A stretch of DNA of 64,000 bases, from assembly GCA_046328475.1 (NCBI GenBank), contig JAXLWN010000011.1, positions 62,001 to 126,000 of the forward strand. The letters run 5' to 3'. The notes under the pieces were generated by a model. That model did no database searches, was not told where the DNA came from, and saw only the letters and a list, made by a program, of their open reading frames with translations. This document shows, one piece after another, positions 47,166-55,621 of the stretch. The translations under genes were made by a program, and so were the position numbers. How positions within the stretch are numbered: the stretch's first letter is position 1; the number at the start of each line of letters is the position of its first letter. Source of the stretch: CADCWN01 sp046328475 (lineage in GTDB: Bacteria; Chloroflexota; Chloroflexia; Thermomicrobiales; CADCWN01).

Positions 47166-47239
47166 TGCCCGCCGGGAGGAATCGAACCTCCGACGTACTG
47201 CTTAGAAGGCAGCTGCTCTGTCCTCTGAGCTACGCGGGC
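47166..47239 (-). tRNA. tRNA-Arg (anticodon TCT), acceptor stem with one extra base
   Basis: The cloverleaf has D arm TAGCTCAGAGGACAGAGC, anticodon loop CTTCTAA (TCT) and T arm GGAGG-TTCGATT-CCTCC. The 5' acceptor GCCCGCG would pair perfectly with CGCGGGC, but the 3' side reads CGGCGGGC with one extra G. Either the gene is defective or a base was inserted in the assembly. The anticodon arm is the same as in the tRNA at 46666. Confidence 0.75.
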
Positions 47240-47569
47240 AGGGCAAGAACCAGCGAGGCGGCGGCCCACGCACAGATCCTCGGGGCGGGCCGCACACCGC
47301 TACCACAGCGGCGTGGCCCATGGCACACCCGCCCCAGGATCGTCTTCCAACTCACACGTATCATTTAACGGAACCAACAGGGGTTTGTCACCCTCAAATC
47401 TGTACCAACTTGTCCCACTTTGTCCCAGGTTGTGCGCGAACCGCCCCATTGCCCCCCAACACCCCTAACCTTGCCCCTGCTTGTGCGGTGCTTCACAAGC
47501 GCACTTGATCCTTTTTGCACTTGATGGGAGAATCTTCATGGAGGCACCGCGCCCGCGAGGGCGCGTGTC

Positions 47570-47598
47570 GTGGACCCTGCGCGAAGGTACGCTATACT
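47570..47598 (+). promoter_or_regulatory. Candidate promoter for the bc-complex operon
   Basis: GTGGAC (47570-47575) and TATACT (47593-47598) are 17 bases apart, about 53 bases before the first operon gene. The -10 element is good and the -35 element weak. The 410-base gap before the operon (47240-47650) otherwise holds no gene. Confidence 0.45.
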
Positions 47599-47650
47599 TC
47601 GCGACGATGTACGGACTGGCTTTCATCGCGCGCCCTCGGAGGTAACGCCG

Positions 47651-49531
47651 ATGCGGTTCATGCGAGTTCAGACCCCCGACCTGGAGTGGTACAAGAACAA
47701 CGTACCCTGCCAGGTTGCCTGCCCGGCGAAAACGGATATCCCGCGCTACATCTCCCTGATCGCGCAGCATCGCTATCGCGAGTCCTACGAGGTCAACTGC
47801 GGATCCAATCTCTTCCCCGACGTGCTCGGTCGCGTCTGCTCCCACCCCTGTGAGACGGTCTGCCGCCGCAAGAAGATCGACGGCAAGCCGATCGCCATCC
47901 GCGACCTCAAGCGCGTGGCCGCCGACTTCCGCGACAGCATCACCCCGGCCTTCTCCCCCGTGCAGATGATGCACGACGATGGCCGCACCGGCGTCGCCCC
48001 GAACATGTGGAAGATGACCCCCCCGTCGCAGGACAAGGGGAAGGTCGCGATCATCGGGGCTGGCCCGGCCGGGCTCGCCTGCGCGCACGACCTCGCCGCG
48101 CGCGGCTTCAACGTCCACATCTACGAGTCGCTGAATGCGGTCGGCGGGGCGCTCTACATCGGCATCCCGCCCTACCGCCTGCCGCGCAAGTACATCTACG
48201 ACATGCAGCGCGACCTGGAGGAGATGGGCGTCACCTTCCATCTCAATACCGAGGTCGGCGTGCAGGTGCCGATGCGCGATCTGCTGCCTGGCGTCAACGG
48301 GCACGTCGCCACGGTGCTGGCGATGGGCTGCATCATCCCGAACCCGATGGATGTCCCCGGCGAGGACCTGGAAGGGGTCGAGGGCGGCTCCCTCTTCATG
48401 AAGCGGATCAACCTCGAACCCTTCACCAAGCTCCCGGCGCGCGTCCTCGTTCTCGGTGGCGGCTTCACCGCCATCGACTGCGTCCGCTCGTCGGTGCGCC
48501 TCGGCTCCGAGAAAGTCTGGATGGCCTACCGTCGCACGATCGCCGAGATGGGCGCGACCGAAGAGGAGATCGAGGGCGCGGAGGAAGAGGGCATCGAGGT
48601 GATGACCCTGACCTCCTGCATCGAGGTGCTGGGCGACGAAAACGGCCGCGTGCGCGGCGCGGTGATGATCAAGAACGAACTCGGCGAGCCCGACGCGAGC
48701 GGCCGTCGTTCGCCCCGGCCGATCCCCGGTTCCGAGTTCATCCTGGAGTGCGATCTGGTCATCCCGGCCTACTCGCAGACGCCCGACCTCTCCAAGGTGC
48801 TGCCGAAGGATGTGCAGCAGGAACTCGGCCTGCGCGTCAACCGCAACGGCACCGTCCCGGCCAAGCGCAAGAAGCTCCACACCACCGATTATCCCGGCGT
48901 CTACACCGTCGGCGACCTCGCCAACGGCCCGCGCACGGTGATCGAGGCGATCGCCGAGGGCCGCGAGTGCGCGACCGCGATCGACAAGGCGGTGGTCGCC
49001 GAGCAGGGCGAGATTAAGACCCTCGAACCCTTCTTCCGCCCGCTCGATTACACCGAAATCCCGCGCCAGAAGATGCCCGCCGTGCCGCCCGAACTCCGCA
49101 AGGACTTCCTGCTGGAGACCGACCTGGGCTACACGCCGGAGCAGGGCGACGACGAGGCGAAGCGCTGCCTCCAGTGCCAGATCAACATCCAGATCGACCC
49201 GAATCTCTGCATCGAGTGCTACCGCTGCGTGGAGTACTGCCCGTACGGCATCATCCACGTCCAGGCGATCAACCAGACGATCGGGGATCGCAACCTGGAA
49301 CAGCGCGCGGCCGAGACCTACGGTCGACCGTGGGACGAGCTCACCGCCGACCGCGTGTTGCCCGGCGAGGACATCGGGGGGATTGTCTTCGCGCTGGACG
49401 AGGAACTCTGCATCCGCTGCGGCATCTGCGAGAATGTTTGCCCGACCAACGCGCTCTCGATGAAGAACTTCGAGACGTGCGACACCGGGCGGCAGATGCT
49501 CGTCGGCGGTGCAACCGGGAGGGTTTGGTAG
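47651..49531 (+). CDS. FAD/NAD(P) oxidoreductase with two 4Fe-4S clusters
   Basis: A 626-residue protein from the ATG at 47651 (GGAGGTAA upstream). The Cys-rich N-terminus (NNVPCQVACPAKTDIPRYI, VCSHPCETVCRRKKIDGKP) is that of the glutamate-synthase beta-subunit family; then come two dinucleotide sites (VAIIGAGPAGLACAHDLAAR, VLVLGGGFTAIDCVRSSVRL) and a C-terminal pair of cluster motifs, CIECYRCVEYCP and CIRCGICENVCP. It begins the cytochrome bc operon. I infer that it passes electrons from NAD(P)H or a ferredoxin to the complex or to quinone, as such a gene has no glutamate synthase partner here. Confidence 0.85.
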   Translation: MRFMRVQTPDLEWYKNNVPCQVACPAKTDIPRYISLIAQHRYRESYEVNCGSNLFPDVLGRVCSHPCETVCRRKKIDGKPIAIRDLKRVAADFRDSITPAFSPVQMMHDDGRTGVAPNMWKMTPPSQDKGKVAIIGAGPAGLACAHDLAARGFNVHIYESLNAVGGALYIGIPPYRLPRKYIYDMQRDLEEMGVTFHLNTEVGVQVPMRDLLPGVNGHVATVLAMGCIIPNPMDVPGEDLEGVEGGSLFMKRINLEPFTKLPARVLVLGGGFTAIDCVRSSVRLGSEKVWMAYRRTIAEMGATEEEIEGAEEEGIEVMTLTSCIEVLGDENGRVRGAVMIKNELGEPDASGRRSPRPIPGSEFILECDLVIPAYSQTPDLSKVLPKDVQQELGLRVNRNGTVPAKRKKLHTTDYPGVYTVGDLANGPRTVIEAIAEGRECATAIDKAVVAEQGEIKTLEPFFRPLDYTEIPRQKMPAVPPELRKDFLLETDLGYTPEQGDDEAKRCLQCQINIQIDPNLCIECYRCVEYCPYGIIHVQAINQTIGDRNLEQRAAETYGRPWDELTADRVLPGEDIGGIVFALDEELCIRCGICENVCPTNALSMKNFETCDTGRQMLVGGATGRVW

Positions 49532-49550
49532 GGGACGAGTAGTCAGCCGC

Positions 49551-49611
49551 CAGTAGTCAGTAGCCAGCAGGCTACATCGTCTGACTACTGACTACTGACT
49601 ACTGACTACTG
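49551..49611. repeat. Inverted heptamer repeats (CTGACTA type)
   Basis: Left arm CAGTAGTCAGTAGCCAG (49551-49567) and right arm of about four CTGACTA units (49581-49611) are complementary. The right arm ends just before the ribosome binding site of the cytochrome b gene. Confidence 0.8.
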
Positions 49612-49624
49612 GTAAGGGGGAGGC

Positions 49625-50359
49625 ATGGCACTGCGGCGTCAAAGTACCCTGGTAGACCGGATCACCCGGTCGCAGCTCTACCGCTCCATCGTGCGGAGCG
49701 GGTATCCCGACACGCCGCGCAACCAGGCGCTGGTGGTGCTCGGGAACGTCTATCTGCACCTGCACCCGGTGCGCTTGCGGCGACACGCGCTGGCGATTCC
49801 CTATACCTTCTGTCTGGGTGGTCTCTCCTTCTTCATGTTCCTGCTCCTGACGGTCACCGGGGTAATGTTGATGTTCTACTACATCCCCTCGACGACCCAG
49901 GCGCACCAGAACATGCTCGACCTGCAGAGTTCGGTGACGCTCGGCACGCTCCTCCGCAACTTACATCGCTACTCCGCCCACGCGATGGTGATCGTCGTCT
50001 TCCTCCACATGTGCCGCGTCTTCTACACCGGCTCCTATAAGCCACCGCGCGAATTTAACTGGGTCATCGGCGTGGTCCTGCTCTTCCTCACCTTCCTCCT
50101 CTCCTTCACCGGCTACCTGCTGCCGTGGGACCAGCTGGCCTTCTGGGCGATCACGGTCGGCACGCAGCTCGCCTACTATGCCCCGGTGGTCGGCCCGCAG
50201 ATCCGCTTCCTGCTGATCGGCGGCTTCGAGGTCGGACAGAACGGCCTCCTGCGCTTCTACACGCTGCACGTCATCTTCCTGCCCCTCGCCGCCGCCCTGA
50301 TGATGGCCGCCCACTTCTGGCGGATCCGCAAGGACGGTGGCATCAGCGGGCCGCTGTAG
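49625..50359 (+). CDS. Cytochrome b N-terminal (b6-like) subunit
   Basis: A 244-residue membrane protein with GGGGGAGG before the ATG. Haem-binding histidine pairs sit in LHRYSAHAMVIVVFLHMCRV and FYTLHVIFLPLAAALMMAAH, with LLSFTGYLLPWDQLAFWA (Qo-site region) between. Four helices make it the b6-type half of cytochrome b. It oxidises quinol together with the subunit IV-like and Rieske proteins encoded next. Confidence 0.9.
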   Translation: MALRRQSTLVDRITRSQLYRSIVRSGYPDTPRNQALVVLGNVYLHLHPVRLRRHALAIPYTFCLGGLSFFMFLLLTVTGVMLMFYYIPSTTQAHQNMLDLQSSVTLGTLLRNLHRYSAHAMVIVVFLHMCRVFYTGSYKPPREFNWVIGVVLLFLTFLLSFTGYLLPWDQLAFWAITVGTQLAYYAPVVGPQIRFLLIGGFEVGQNGLLRFYTLHVIFLPLAAALMMAAHFWRIRKDGGISGPL

Positions 50360-50363
50360 AGCG

Positions 50364-50475
50364 AGTAGTCAGTAGTCAGTTGGCAGTAGCCAGTTAGGGG
50401 TAGGAGGTCAGTAGCCAGCGGTCAGATACCAGTGAAGAAAACTCACTGACTACTGACTACTGACTACTGACTACT
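50364..50475. repeat. Inverted heptamer repeats (CTGACTA type, second copy)
   Basis: Left arm AGTAGTCAGTAGTCAGT (from 50364) and right arm of more than four TGACTAC units (50445-50475). The unit is the same as in the gap before the cytochrome b gene. Confidence 0.8.
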
Positions 50476-50489
50476 GGGAGGCGAAGCAC

Positions 50490-51356
50490 ATGGCACAAGT
50501 CGAACGACGGTTGCCGGAGGACGCGGGACGCGAAATCCCCGTCGAGATGGAAAAAACGTATCGCCTCCTCGCCCTGGTGCGCGGGCAAACCTTCGCCCGC
50601 CCCAAGTACGTCGAGGGCGACGAGGTGATGGTCTGGCCCGACCTCGTCGTGATCGAGGCGGTGGCGGCGCTCGTCTTCACGCTGCTGCTGCTGGCGATGT
50701 CGGTCCTGGTCAACGCGCCGCTGCTCACCGTGGCGAACCCGACGCGCACGCCGAATCCTTCGAAGGCCCCCTGGTACTTCCTGAATCTGCAGGAACTCCT
50801 GCTGCACATGGATGCCGGTCTCGCCGGGGTCTTCGTGCCGGGCGGTGCCCTGGTCGCCCTGGCGGCGATTCCCTACATCGATAAGAGTCCGCTCGGGCAA
50901 GGGGTCTACTGGTACACCGCGAACAGCAAGCGCATCGCCTGGTTCTCGGCCATCTACACCACCATCTTGATGCTCGCGCTGATCCTGATCGATGAGCCGC
51001 CGCGCATCGACGATAAGACCGGGGCGAGCCGCCTGACGCTCGGCTTCTGGCCCGGCATCGGGATCTCCTATCAGATGAACAAGCTCGGCGTGCCGACCTG
51101 GATCTACAACTGGGTCATCCCGGTCGTGATCATGCTCGGCCTCTCGGCGTTGCTGGTCTATCTCGTCAAGCGCTTCTACAATGCCGACATGCGCGAGGTG
51201 ATGGTCGCGCTCTTCACCGGGTTTGTCGTCTCCTACGTCATCCTCACGATCTCCGGCACCGCATTCCGCGGGCATGGCATGGAGTTGCACTGGCCGTGGG
51301 AGAACCCGCGCGTCCCCGAGGGCGCGTCCGTGCTCCTCGATCTCTTCGGGTTCTGA
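50490..51356 (+). CDS. Cytochrome b C-terminal (subunit IV-like) protein
   Basis: A 288-residue membrane protein. PNPSKAPWYFLNLQELLLHM corresponds to the PEWY region of the Qo site: the usual Glu is replaced in APWY. Three core helices are followed by two extra ones, making it longer than chloroplast subunit IV (about 160 residues). It forms the quinol site with the b6-like subunit. GGGAGG precedes the ATG. Confidence 0.85.
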   Translation: MAQVERRLPEDAGREIPVEMEKTYRLLALVRGQTFARPKYVEGDEVMVWPDLVVIEAVAALVFTLLLLAMSVLVNAPLLTVANPTRTPNPSKAPWYFLNLQELLLHMDAGLAGVFVPGGALVALAAIPYIDKSPLGQGVYWYTANSKRIAWFSAIYTTILMLALILIDEPPRIDDKTGASRLTLGFWPGIGISYQMNKLGVPTWIYNWVIPVVIMLGLSALLVYLVKRFYNADMREVMVALFTGFVVSYVILTISGTAFRGHGMELHWPWENPRVPEGASVLLDLFGF

Positions 51357-51405
51357 GCGGGGTGCTGCGAGCGTCCCGGTGTAGCGTGGTACTCAGGGGT
51401 ATGTG

Positions 51406-52014
51406 ATGGCGTTCGCACAGAGTCTCAAGCAGATCGGGCAACGCGCCCGCGCCAGCCTGGAAAGTCGGACGGTCCGGGCGGCGCTCCTCTCCTCGGCGGC
51501 ATCGGCGGCGGTTCGCTTTGTCGTCGCGCAGTACGATTCGTCGCCGCGCACCATGCGGCGCGATTTCCTCCGCTGGACAGTCGCAGGTGCCTCGACCTTC
51601 TTCCTGGCCGAAGCCTCAGTCGGCTTCGTCGCCTTCTTCTGGCCGCAGAAGATCGGCGCGTTCGGTTCGGAAGTGAAGGTCCCACCGGCGCAGATCCCGG
51701 CGGTCGGTGCCGCCCCGATCGTCAACCGTGACGGGAAATTCTGGCTCATCAACAACGAGGACGGTGTGCTGGCCCTCTATTGGAAGTGTGTCCACCTCGG
51801 CTGCACGGTGCCCTGGAACGAGACCGAGCACCAATTCCACTGCCCGTGCCACGGCTCGATCTACGATCGCTTCGGCGTCCGCACCGCCGGCCCCGCGCCG
51901 CGACCGCTGGACATCATGGCGGTCAAGGTCGATGGCGGCACGGTGACCGTGGACACCGGTGAAATCACCCAGCGCACCGATTACAGCCCGAGTCAGGCGG
52001 TCAAAGTCGGGTGA
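51406..52014 (+). CDS. Rieske iron-sulfur protein
   Basis: A 202-residue protein, start ATG at 51406 (AGGGG upstream; GTG at 51403 is possible). A long N-terminal part with a membrane segment (FLRWTVAGASTFFLAEASVG) precedes the cluster domain. Ligands are in CVHLGCTVPW and CPCHGSIYDRFG, the two Rieske boxes with the disulfide cysteines. It carries electrons from quinol to the operon's cytochrome c. Confidence 0.9.
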   Translation: MAFAQSLKQIGQRARASLESRTVRAALLSSAASAAVRFVVAQYDSSPRTMRRDFLRWTVAGASTFFLAEASVGFVAFFWPQKIGAFGSEVKVPPAQIPAVGAAPIVNRDGKFWLINNEDGVLALYWKCVHLGCTVPWNETEHQFHCPCHGSIYDRFGVRTAGPAPRPLDIMAVKVDGGTVTVDTGEITQRTDYSPSQAVKVG

Positions 52015-52093
52015 TGAGTGATGAGTAACGAGTAACGAGGAAAGCCTCGGCACTCGTCACTCCCTCGTTACTCATCACTCGTTACTCGTTACT
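52013..52093. repeat. Inverted heptamer repeats (CTCGTTA type)
   Basis: Left arm GATGAGTGATGAGTAACGAG (52013-52032, extended to 52039) and right arm at 52064-52093 are complementary. The left arm begins within the Rieske stop codon region; the right arm ends at the start of the cytochrome c gene. Confidence 0.8.
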
Positions 52094-52095
52094 GG

Positions 52096-53031
52096 ATGGG
52101 GGGCGGGTTAGTGGATACTATCGGACGACAGGTAACGGCCTTCGTCACCATGTTCATGGCGGCGGGCTTGATCATCCTGATGTACATGATCTTCGAGCCG
52201 CAGCGGCAGGCTGCGGCGTCGAACGAGCAGGTGCATACGGCGGTTGAGCGTGGGCGCGAACTCTTCGCGGAGAATTGCATCGTCTGCCACGGCACGAATG
52301 GGCAGGGCATCCAGGGTGCTGGCTTCGCGCTGCACACCGATGGCAACAAGGCCCCCGACGATGATCGCCGCGCCTTCCTCTTCAACACCATCTCGCGCGG
52401 ACGGCAGAACAGCAACGGCTGGGATCCGAACATGCCCGCCTTCGGCAACTCCGAGGGTGGCGCGTTCAACGAGCAACAGATCAATGACGTGATCACCTTC
52501 ATCGGTTGCGCCACCGACGACGAATGGAAGGAAGTGGCCGACATCGTCTCGGTCAAACTCGGCACACCGGTCGCCGCCATCCTGACCCCGCCGAATCTCG
52601 GCACGCCGAACGTGACCTTCCTGCCGGGCGTCAAAGCCGCAGGCCCGACAGCGGCGGCAGGTGCGGCGGCGGCAGATCCCGGTGCCGCTGTCTTCCAGAC
52701 CAACTGCATCAACTGCCACCGGATCACGCCAGAATTCGCGAACGGCCAGCAGGTCGGGCCGAATCTGACCGGCGTGGGTGCGCGCCTAAGATCCCCAGCC
52801 GCGCGCCAAGCGTCCCGAATCAAATCGACGTGTCTGCGGAAGGTGCCGCCGGAATCGCGACGTGGATTCGCAATCCCATCCGCGATTCGCCCCGGCTCCG
52901 GTATGCCCGCATTCGGTCCCGACAAGATCTCGGATAGCGATATGAAGGCGCTGACCGACTGGCTCGCGACGCACACCGAGGAGGCGGCACCGGAAGCGGC
53001 GAAGTCCTGCTTCAAGACGACGGCCCGCTAG
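52096..53031 (+). CDS. Dihaem cytochrome c of the bc complex
   Basis: About 310 residues, with an N-terminal membrane anchor (TAFVTMFMAAGLIILMYMIF). Haem sites are NCIVCHGTNGQG and NCINCHRITPEF; methionine-ligand segments are WDPNMPAFGN and GSGMPAFGPDKISD. Between about 52790 and 52870 the conceptual protein (RSPAARQASRIKST...) is out of frame: the alternative frame reads IPSRAPSVPNQIDVSAEGAA and GIATWIRNP, as expected before the last motif, so two compensating shifts are likely. The start could be the GTG at 52111, which has a better-spaced GGGGGGCGGG. Confidence 0.8.
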   Translation: MGGGLVDTIGRQVTAFVTMFMAAGLIILMYMIFEPQRQAAASNEQVHTAVERGRELFAENCIVCHGTNGQGIQGAGFALHTDGNKAPDDDRRAFLFNTISRGRQNSNGWDPNMPAFGNSEGGAFNEQQINDVITFIGCATDDEWKEVADIVSVKLGTPVAAILTPPNLGTPNVTFLPGVKAAGPTAAAGAAAADPGAAVFQTNCINCHRITPEFANGQQVGPNLTGVGARLRSPAARQASRIKSTCLRKVPPESRRGFAIPSAIRPGSGMPAFGPDKISDSDMKALTDWLATHTEEAAPEAAKSCFKTTAR

Positions 53032-53058
53032 CGGCAATCTGGCCGAGAGGAGAATCCC

Positions 53059-53166
53059 ATGGTCTTCGGTGAAGTCGGCGAAACGCTCGAACTCTTCATT
53101 GTCATCGGCGTCATGTTCCTCGGCATCTACCTCGTCTACCTCATCAGCAAGCGCACCTCGCGTTAA
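53059..53166 (+). CDS. 35-residue single-helix subunit of the bc operon
   Basis: A very short gene with a good ribosome binding site (GAGAGGAG). The product starts MVFGEVGETLELFIVIGVMF and continues with a helix to LVYLISKRTSR. One transmembrane helix with a basic end is typical of small accessory subunits of respiratory and b6f complexes (compare PetG, PetN, CcoQ). It is 27 bases after the cytochrome c gene and before the operon's terminator. Confidence 0.75.
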   Translation: MVFGEVGETLELFIVIGVMFLGIYLVYLISKRTSR

Positions 53167-53167
53167 C

Positions 53168-53319
53168 GAGTGCTGAGCGCCGAGTGCTGCGTGCTGAGTA
53201 AAGGGGTGGCGAGGAAAATTCCTCGCCACCCCTTCCTCCACTCCCGGCTCACCCCCTCGTTCGTACCATTCGTCGTTCGTCACTTCGTACTTGACTCAGC
53301 ACTCAGCACTCAGCACTCA
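53168..53319. repeat. Inverted heptamer repeats (ACTCAGC type) around a terminator
   Basis: Left arm GAGTGCTGAG... (53168-53200) and right arm of about four ACTCAGC units (53292-53319). The unit equals the one around 14857-15304. The terminator hairpin at 53201-53234 sits inside this pair. Confidence 0.8.
53201..53234 (+). terminator. 16-bp hairpin ending the bc operon
   Basis: AAGGGGTGGCGAGGAA (53201-53216) pairs perfectly with TTCCTCGCCACCCCTT (53219-53234). The A-stem-T form allows termination in both directions. Confidence 0.75.
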
Positions 53320-53334
53320 TACTGGAGCGAAGCG

Positions 53335-53785
53335 ATGCCCGAACCCCTCCACTGGTGCTCGCGCTGCGAGCAGACCTACATCGCCGACGACCTCGTCGCC
53401 GGGAGCGAGTGCCCCACCTGCGGCGTACTAACCACCCGGATCAGCTGGCTCACGGCCGCCCTCCGCAAAGTCGGCCAGGGGACCGGCAACCGCTCCGAAG
53501 TCCAGCAGAAGCACCTGCAACTGATCGAGGCGATCTGGACCGCCGATGGCATGGGGCAGCGCTACTTCGAGATCTGCCAGCCGGGCAGCATGTACTACTC
53601 CCGCTTCGTCCGTCGCACCACCGACCTGATCTGTCGCGGCATCGAAGAGGGCTGGGCCGAGCTGATCATGCCCGCCAATCCCGCTCGCCCCGAACGCCCG
53701 CTACGCAATCGAATTTCGCGATCCCGAACGCTTCGTGCGCGAACTGACCGCACTCTTCCCAACCGAAAAAACCGCGCGCCGGTAA
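53335..53785 (+). CDS. Zinc-ribbon protein (one frameshift)
   Basis: The start ATG at 53335 follows GGAGCGA. The N-terminus holds a zinc ribbon (WCSRCEQ..., ECPTCGVLTTR), then WTADGMGQRYFEICQPGSMY and LICRGIEEGWAELIMPANP. At about 53690 the frame shifts to LAPNARYAIEFRDPERFVRE and ends LFPTEKTARR at a TAA (53783-53785). Joined length is about 149 residues. No function is known; the zinc ribbon suggests nucleic acid or protein contact. Confidence 0.6.
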
Positions 53786-53830
53786 CGCGCTCGGCGGCAT
53801 CGCGCAACCGGCGAACCGCAGGGGAGCACC

Positions 53831-54730
53831 ATGACCGCACCGGGCCACCCGCCCGACTACCCGCCCGAGTTCATCCACCTGAACGCGGCGGACCCCGCCT
53901 GGCTCGACGCCCTCCCCGACCTGCTCGCCAGCCTCGCCGCGCGCTGGTCGCTCACCATCGGGCACTACTTCCCCGGCATTCGCTACAACTACGTCGCGCC
54001 CGCCACGCGCGCGGACGGCACCCCCTGCGTGCTGAAGGTGAGCCGCCACGGCGAGCTGCCGCAGGAGATCGCCGCGCTCCGCATCTGGGCTGGCGACGGC
54101 GCGGTCCGCGTGCTGGAGTCCGATCCGGCACTCGGCGCGCTCCTGCTGGAACAACTCCAGCCGGGCACGATGCTCTCCACCGTCGCCGCAGCCGACGACG
54201 ATGCGGCCACCACCATCGCCGCCGACATCCTGCGCCGTCTCTGGCGACCAATCCCGGCAGGCCACGGTCTGCGCTCGCTGGAGAGTGGTGCGCCGCCTAC
54301 GACCGCAATCGCGACGGCGATCCTGGCCGGAATCGGCGGTTTCCCCGTCGCGCTCTTCCGCCGCGCCGACGCGCTACGACACGACCTGCTCGCCTCTACC
54401 ACCGAACAGACAGTGCTGCATGGCGACCTGCACCACTTCAACATCCTCCGCGCCCAACGCGCACCCTGGCTGGCGATCGACCCCAAGGGCCTCGCGGGCG
54501 ACCGCTGCTTCGACATCTGCCAGTTCCTGCGCAATCCCCACCCCGGCCCGATCGACCCCGCGCTTAACCGCCGCCGTCTCGACATCTTCTGCGCCGAACT
54601 GCGCCTCGACCGGGAGCGCACAAAGGCGTGGTGCGTCGTCCACGCCGTGCTCGATGCCTGTTGGGATTATGAAGAGGGGGAGCCGTGGGCACACAAGGTG
54701 GCCTACGCCGAGGAGACGCAATCGTTCTAA
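53831..54730 (+). CDS. Aminoglycoside phosphotransferase-family kinase (APH(6)-like)
   Basis: A 299-residue protein with AGGGGAG before the ATG. Kinase motifs: VLKVSRHGELPQEIAALRIW (ATP-side lysine), TVLHGDLHHFNILRAQRAPW (catalytic loop) and LAIDPKGLAGDRCFDICQFL (Mg-binding Asp). The opening YPPEFIHLNAADPAWLDALP resembles streptomycin 6-kinases. A local pair of shifts near 54285 is likely, since the other frame reads CAAYDRNRD there. It may phosphorylate an aminoglycoside or an unrelated small molecule; resistance is not proven. Confidence 0.75.
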   Translation: MTAPGHPPDYPPEFIHLNAADPAWLDALPDLLASLAARWSLTIGHYFPGIRYNYVAPATRADGTPCVLKVSRHGELPQEIAALRIWAGDGAVRVLESDPALGALLLEQLQPGTMLSTVAAADDDAATTIAADILRRLWRPIPAGHGLRSLESGAPPTTAIATAILAGIGGFPVALFRRADALRHDLLASTTEQTVLHGDLHHFNILRAQRAPWLAIDPKGLAGDRCFDICQFLRNPHPGPIDPALNRRRLDIFCAELRLDRERTKAWCVVHAVLDACWDYEEGEPWAHKVAYAEETQSF

Positions 54731-54740
54731 CCTCGCGGCC

Positions 54741-55359
54741 TCACCGGCGCACGGTCGGTGTCGTGGTCGGGGTGCGACCCGGCGTGACCGTCGGCGAAAC
54801 CCTCGGCGTCGCCGCGGCTCAGCGGCGTGACATCGAGCTGGCGCACCCAGCCAACCTCGCCCCGCTCAAGCTGGAAGTGCATCCAGACCACGTCGCCCAC
54901 CGTCTCCTGCTCGTTCAGGTAGCGCAGGCGCGTCCCCGGCGGCAGCAGCGCGATGCGCGTCGCCGAGATGCCCGGCGCGGCGCGGAAATTGACCTGCTGC
55001 CCGAAATCGGCAATCGCGTGGGTCGCCTGGAACTGCGGCGTCCCCGCAGCAGGGATAGCCGTGAGAAAGAGCGAAGTCGGCGTCGGGGGGATCGGCAGCG
55101 GCGTGAGATTGTTCTCGACCCCGGGCGTGCCCGAGCGCGGCGAAGCGGCGACCCGCACCGGTTCGACCGTGGAGCGGTCAACCCCCGTGCGCCCGGCGAA
55201 ATCGGAGAAGAAGGGATCGAGGCGGAAGAAGAGCCAGGTGAACGACCCGATCAGCACCACCACGACCACCGCCATCGAAACGCCGATCATCATGCCGCTG
55301 CGCTGCGAATGCTGCTGCAGCCGCTCGTTCAACCCCGTCTGATCGATCATCCGGCCCAT
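54741..55359 (-). CDS. Membrane-anchored SH3b-domain protein (late frameshift)
   Basis: Start ATG at 55359 after GGGAG. One helix (MMIGVSMAVVVVVLIGSFTW), a Pro/Thr linker, then a bacterial SH3 domain: VNFRAAPGISATRIALLPPG, VVWMHFQLERGEVGWVRQLD. The C-terminus is better read after a one-base shift as ATPRVSPTVTPGRTPTTTPT, ending at 54741, since that matches the Thr/Pro tails of other secreted proteins in this window. It probably binds the cell wall or acts as a surface sensor. Confidence 0.65.
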
Positions 55360-55621
55360 GAAGACTCCCGCGTGCCCCAATCGAGCGGTGGCCCAGCATC
55401 AACAGCGCGTCAGCGCGGCGCTCGGGCAAACCCTGCCCGCCGCTCGCGCGCAGGCGGTCCCAGTATACCACCCGCCCGGTTGAAAGACGGTTGCGGCCGA
55501 CTGGCCTAACCGTCCCGGTCCTGTGGCATACTGTATCGGGGCGCATCGCGCACCCTGCTGAAGAGAACGCGCCAGGTCGCCCGAAGTGACCGGCCCGGCT
55601 TGCTATGTGGCTCGGAGAGGC

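Noticed and set aside
46666..47239. Exact 500-base spacing between the two tRNA genes as a sign of duplication
   Set aside because: Flanking sequences are not similar, and the tRNAs differ in D, T and acceptor arms, so the spacing is chance.
47465..49258. A 597-residue minus-strand frame opposite the flavoprotein
   Set aside because: Shadow frame without motif; the plus strand has two dinucleotide sites and two ferredoxin motifs.
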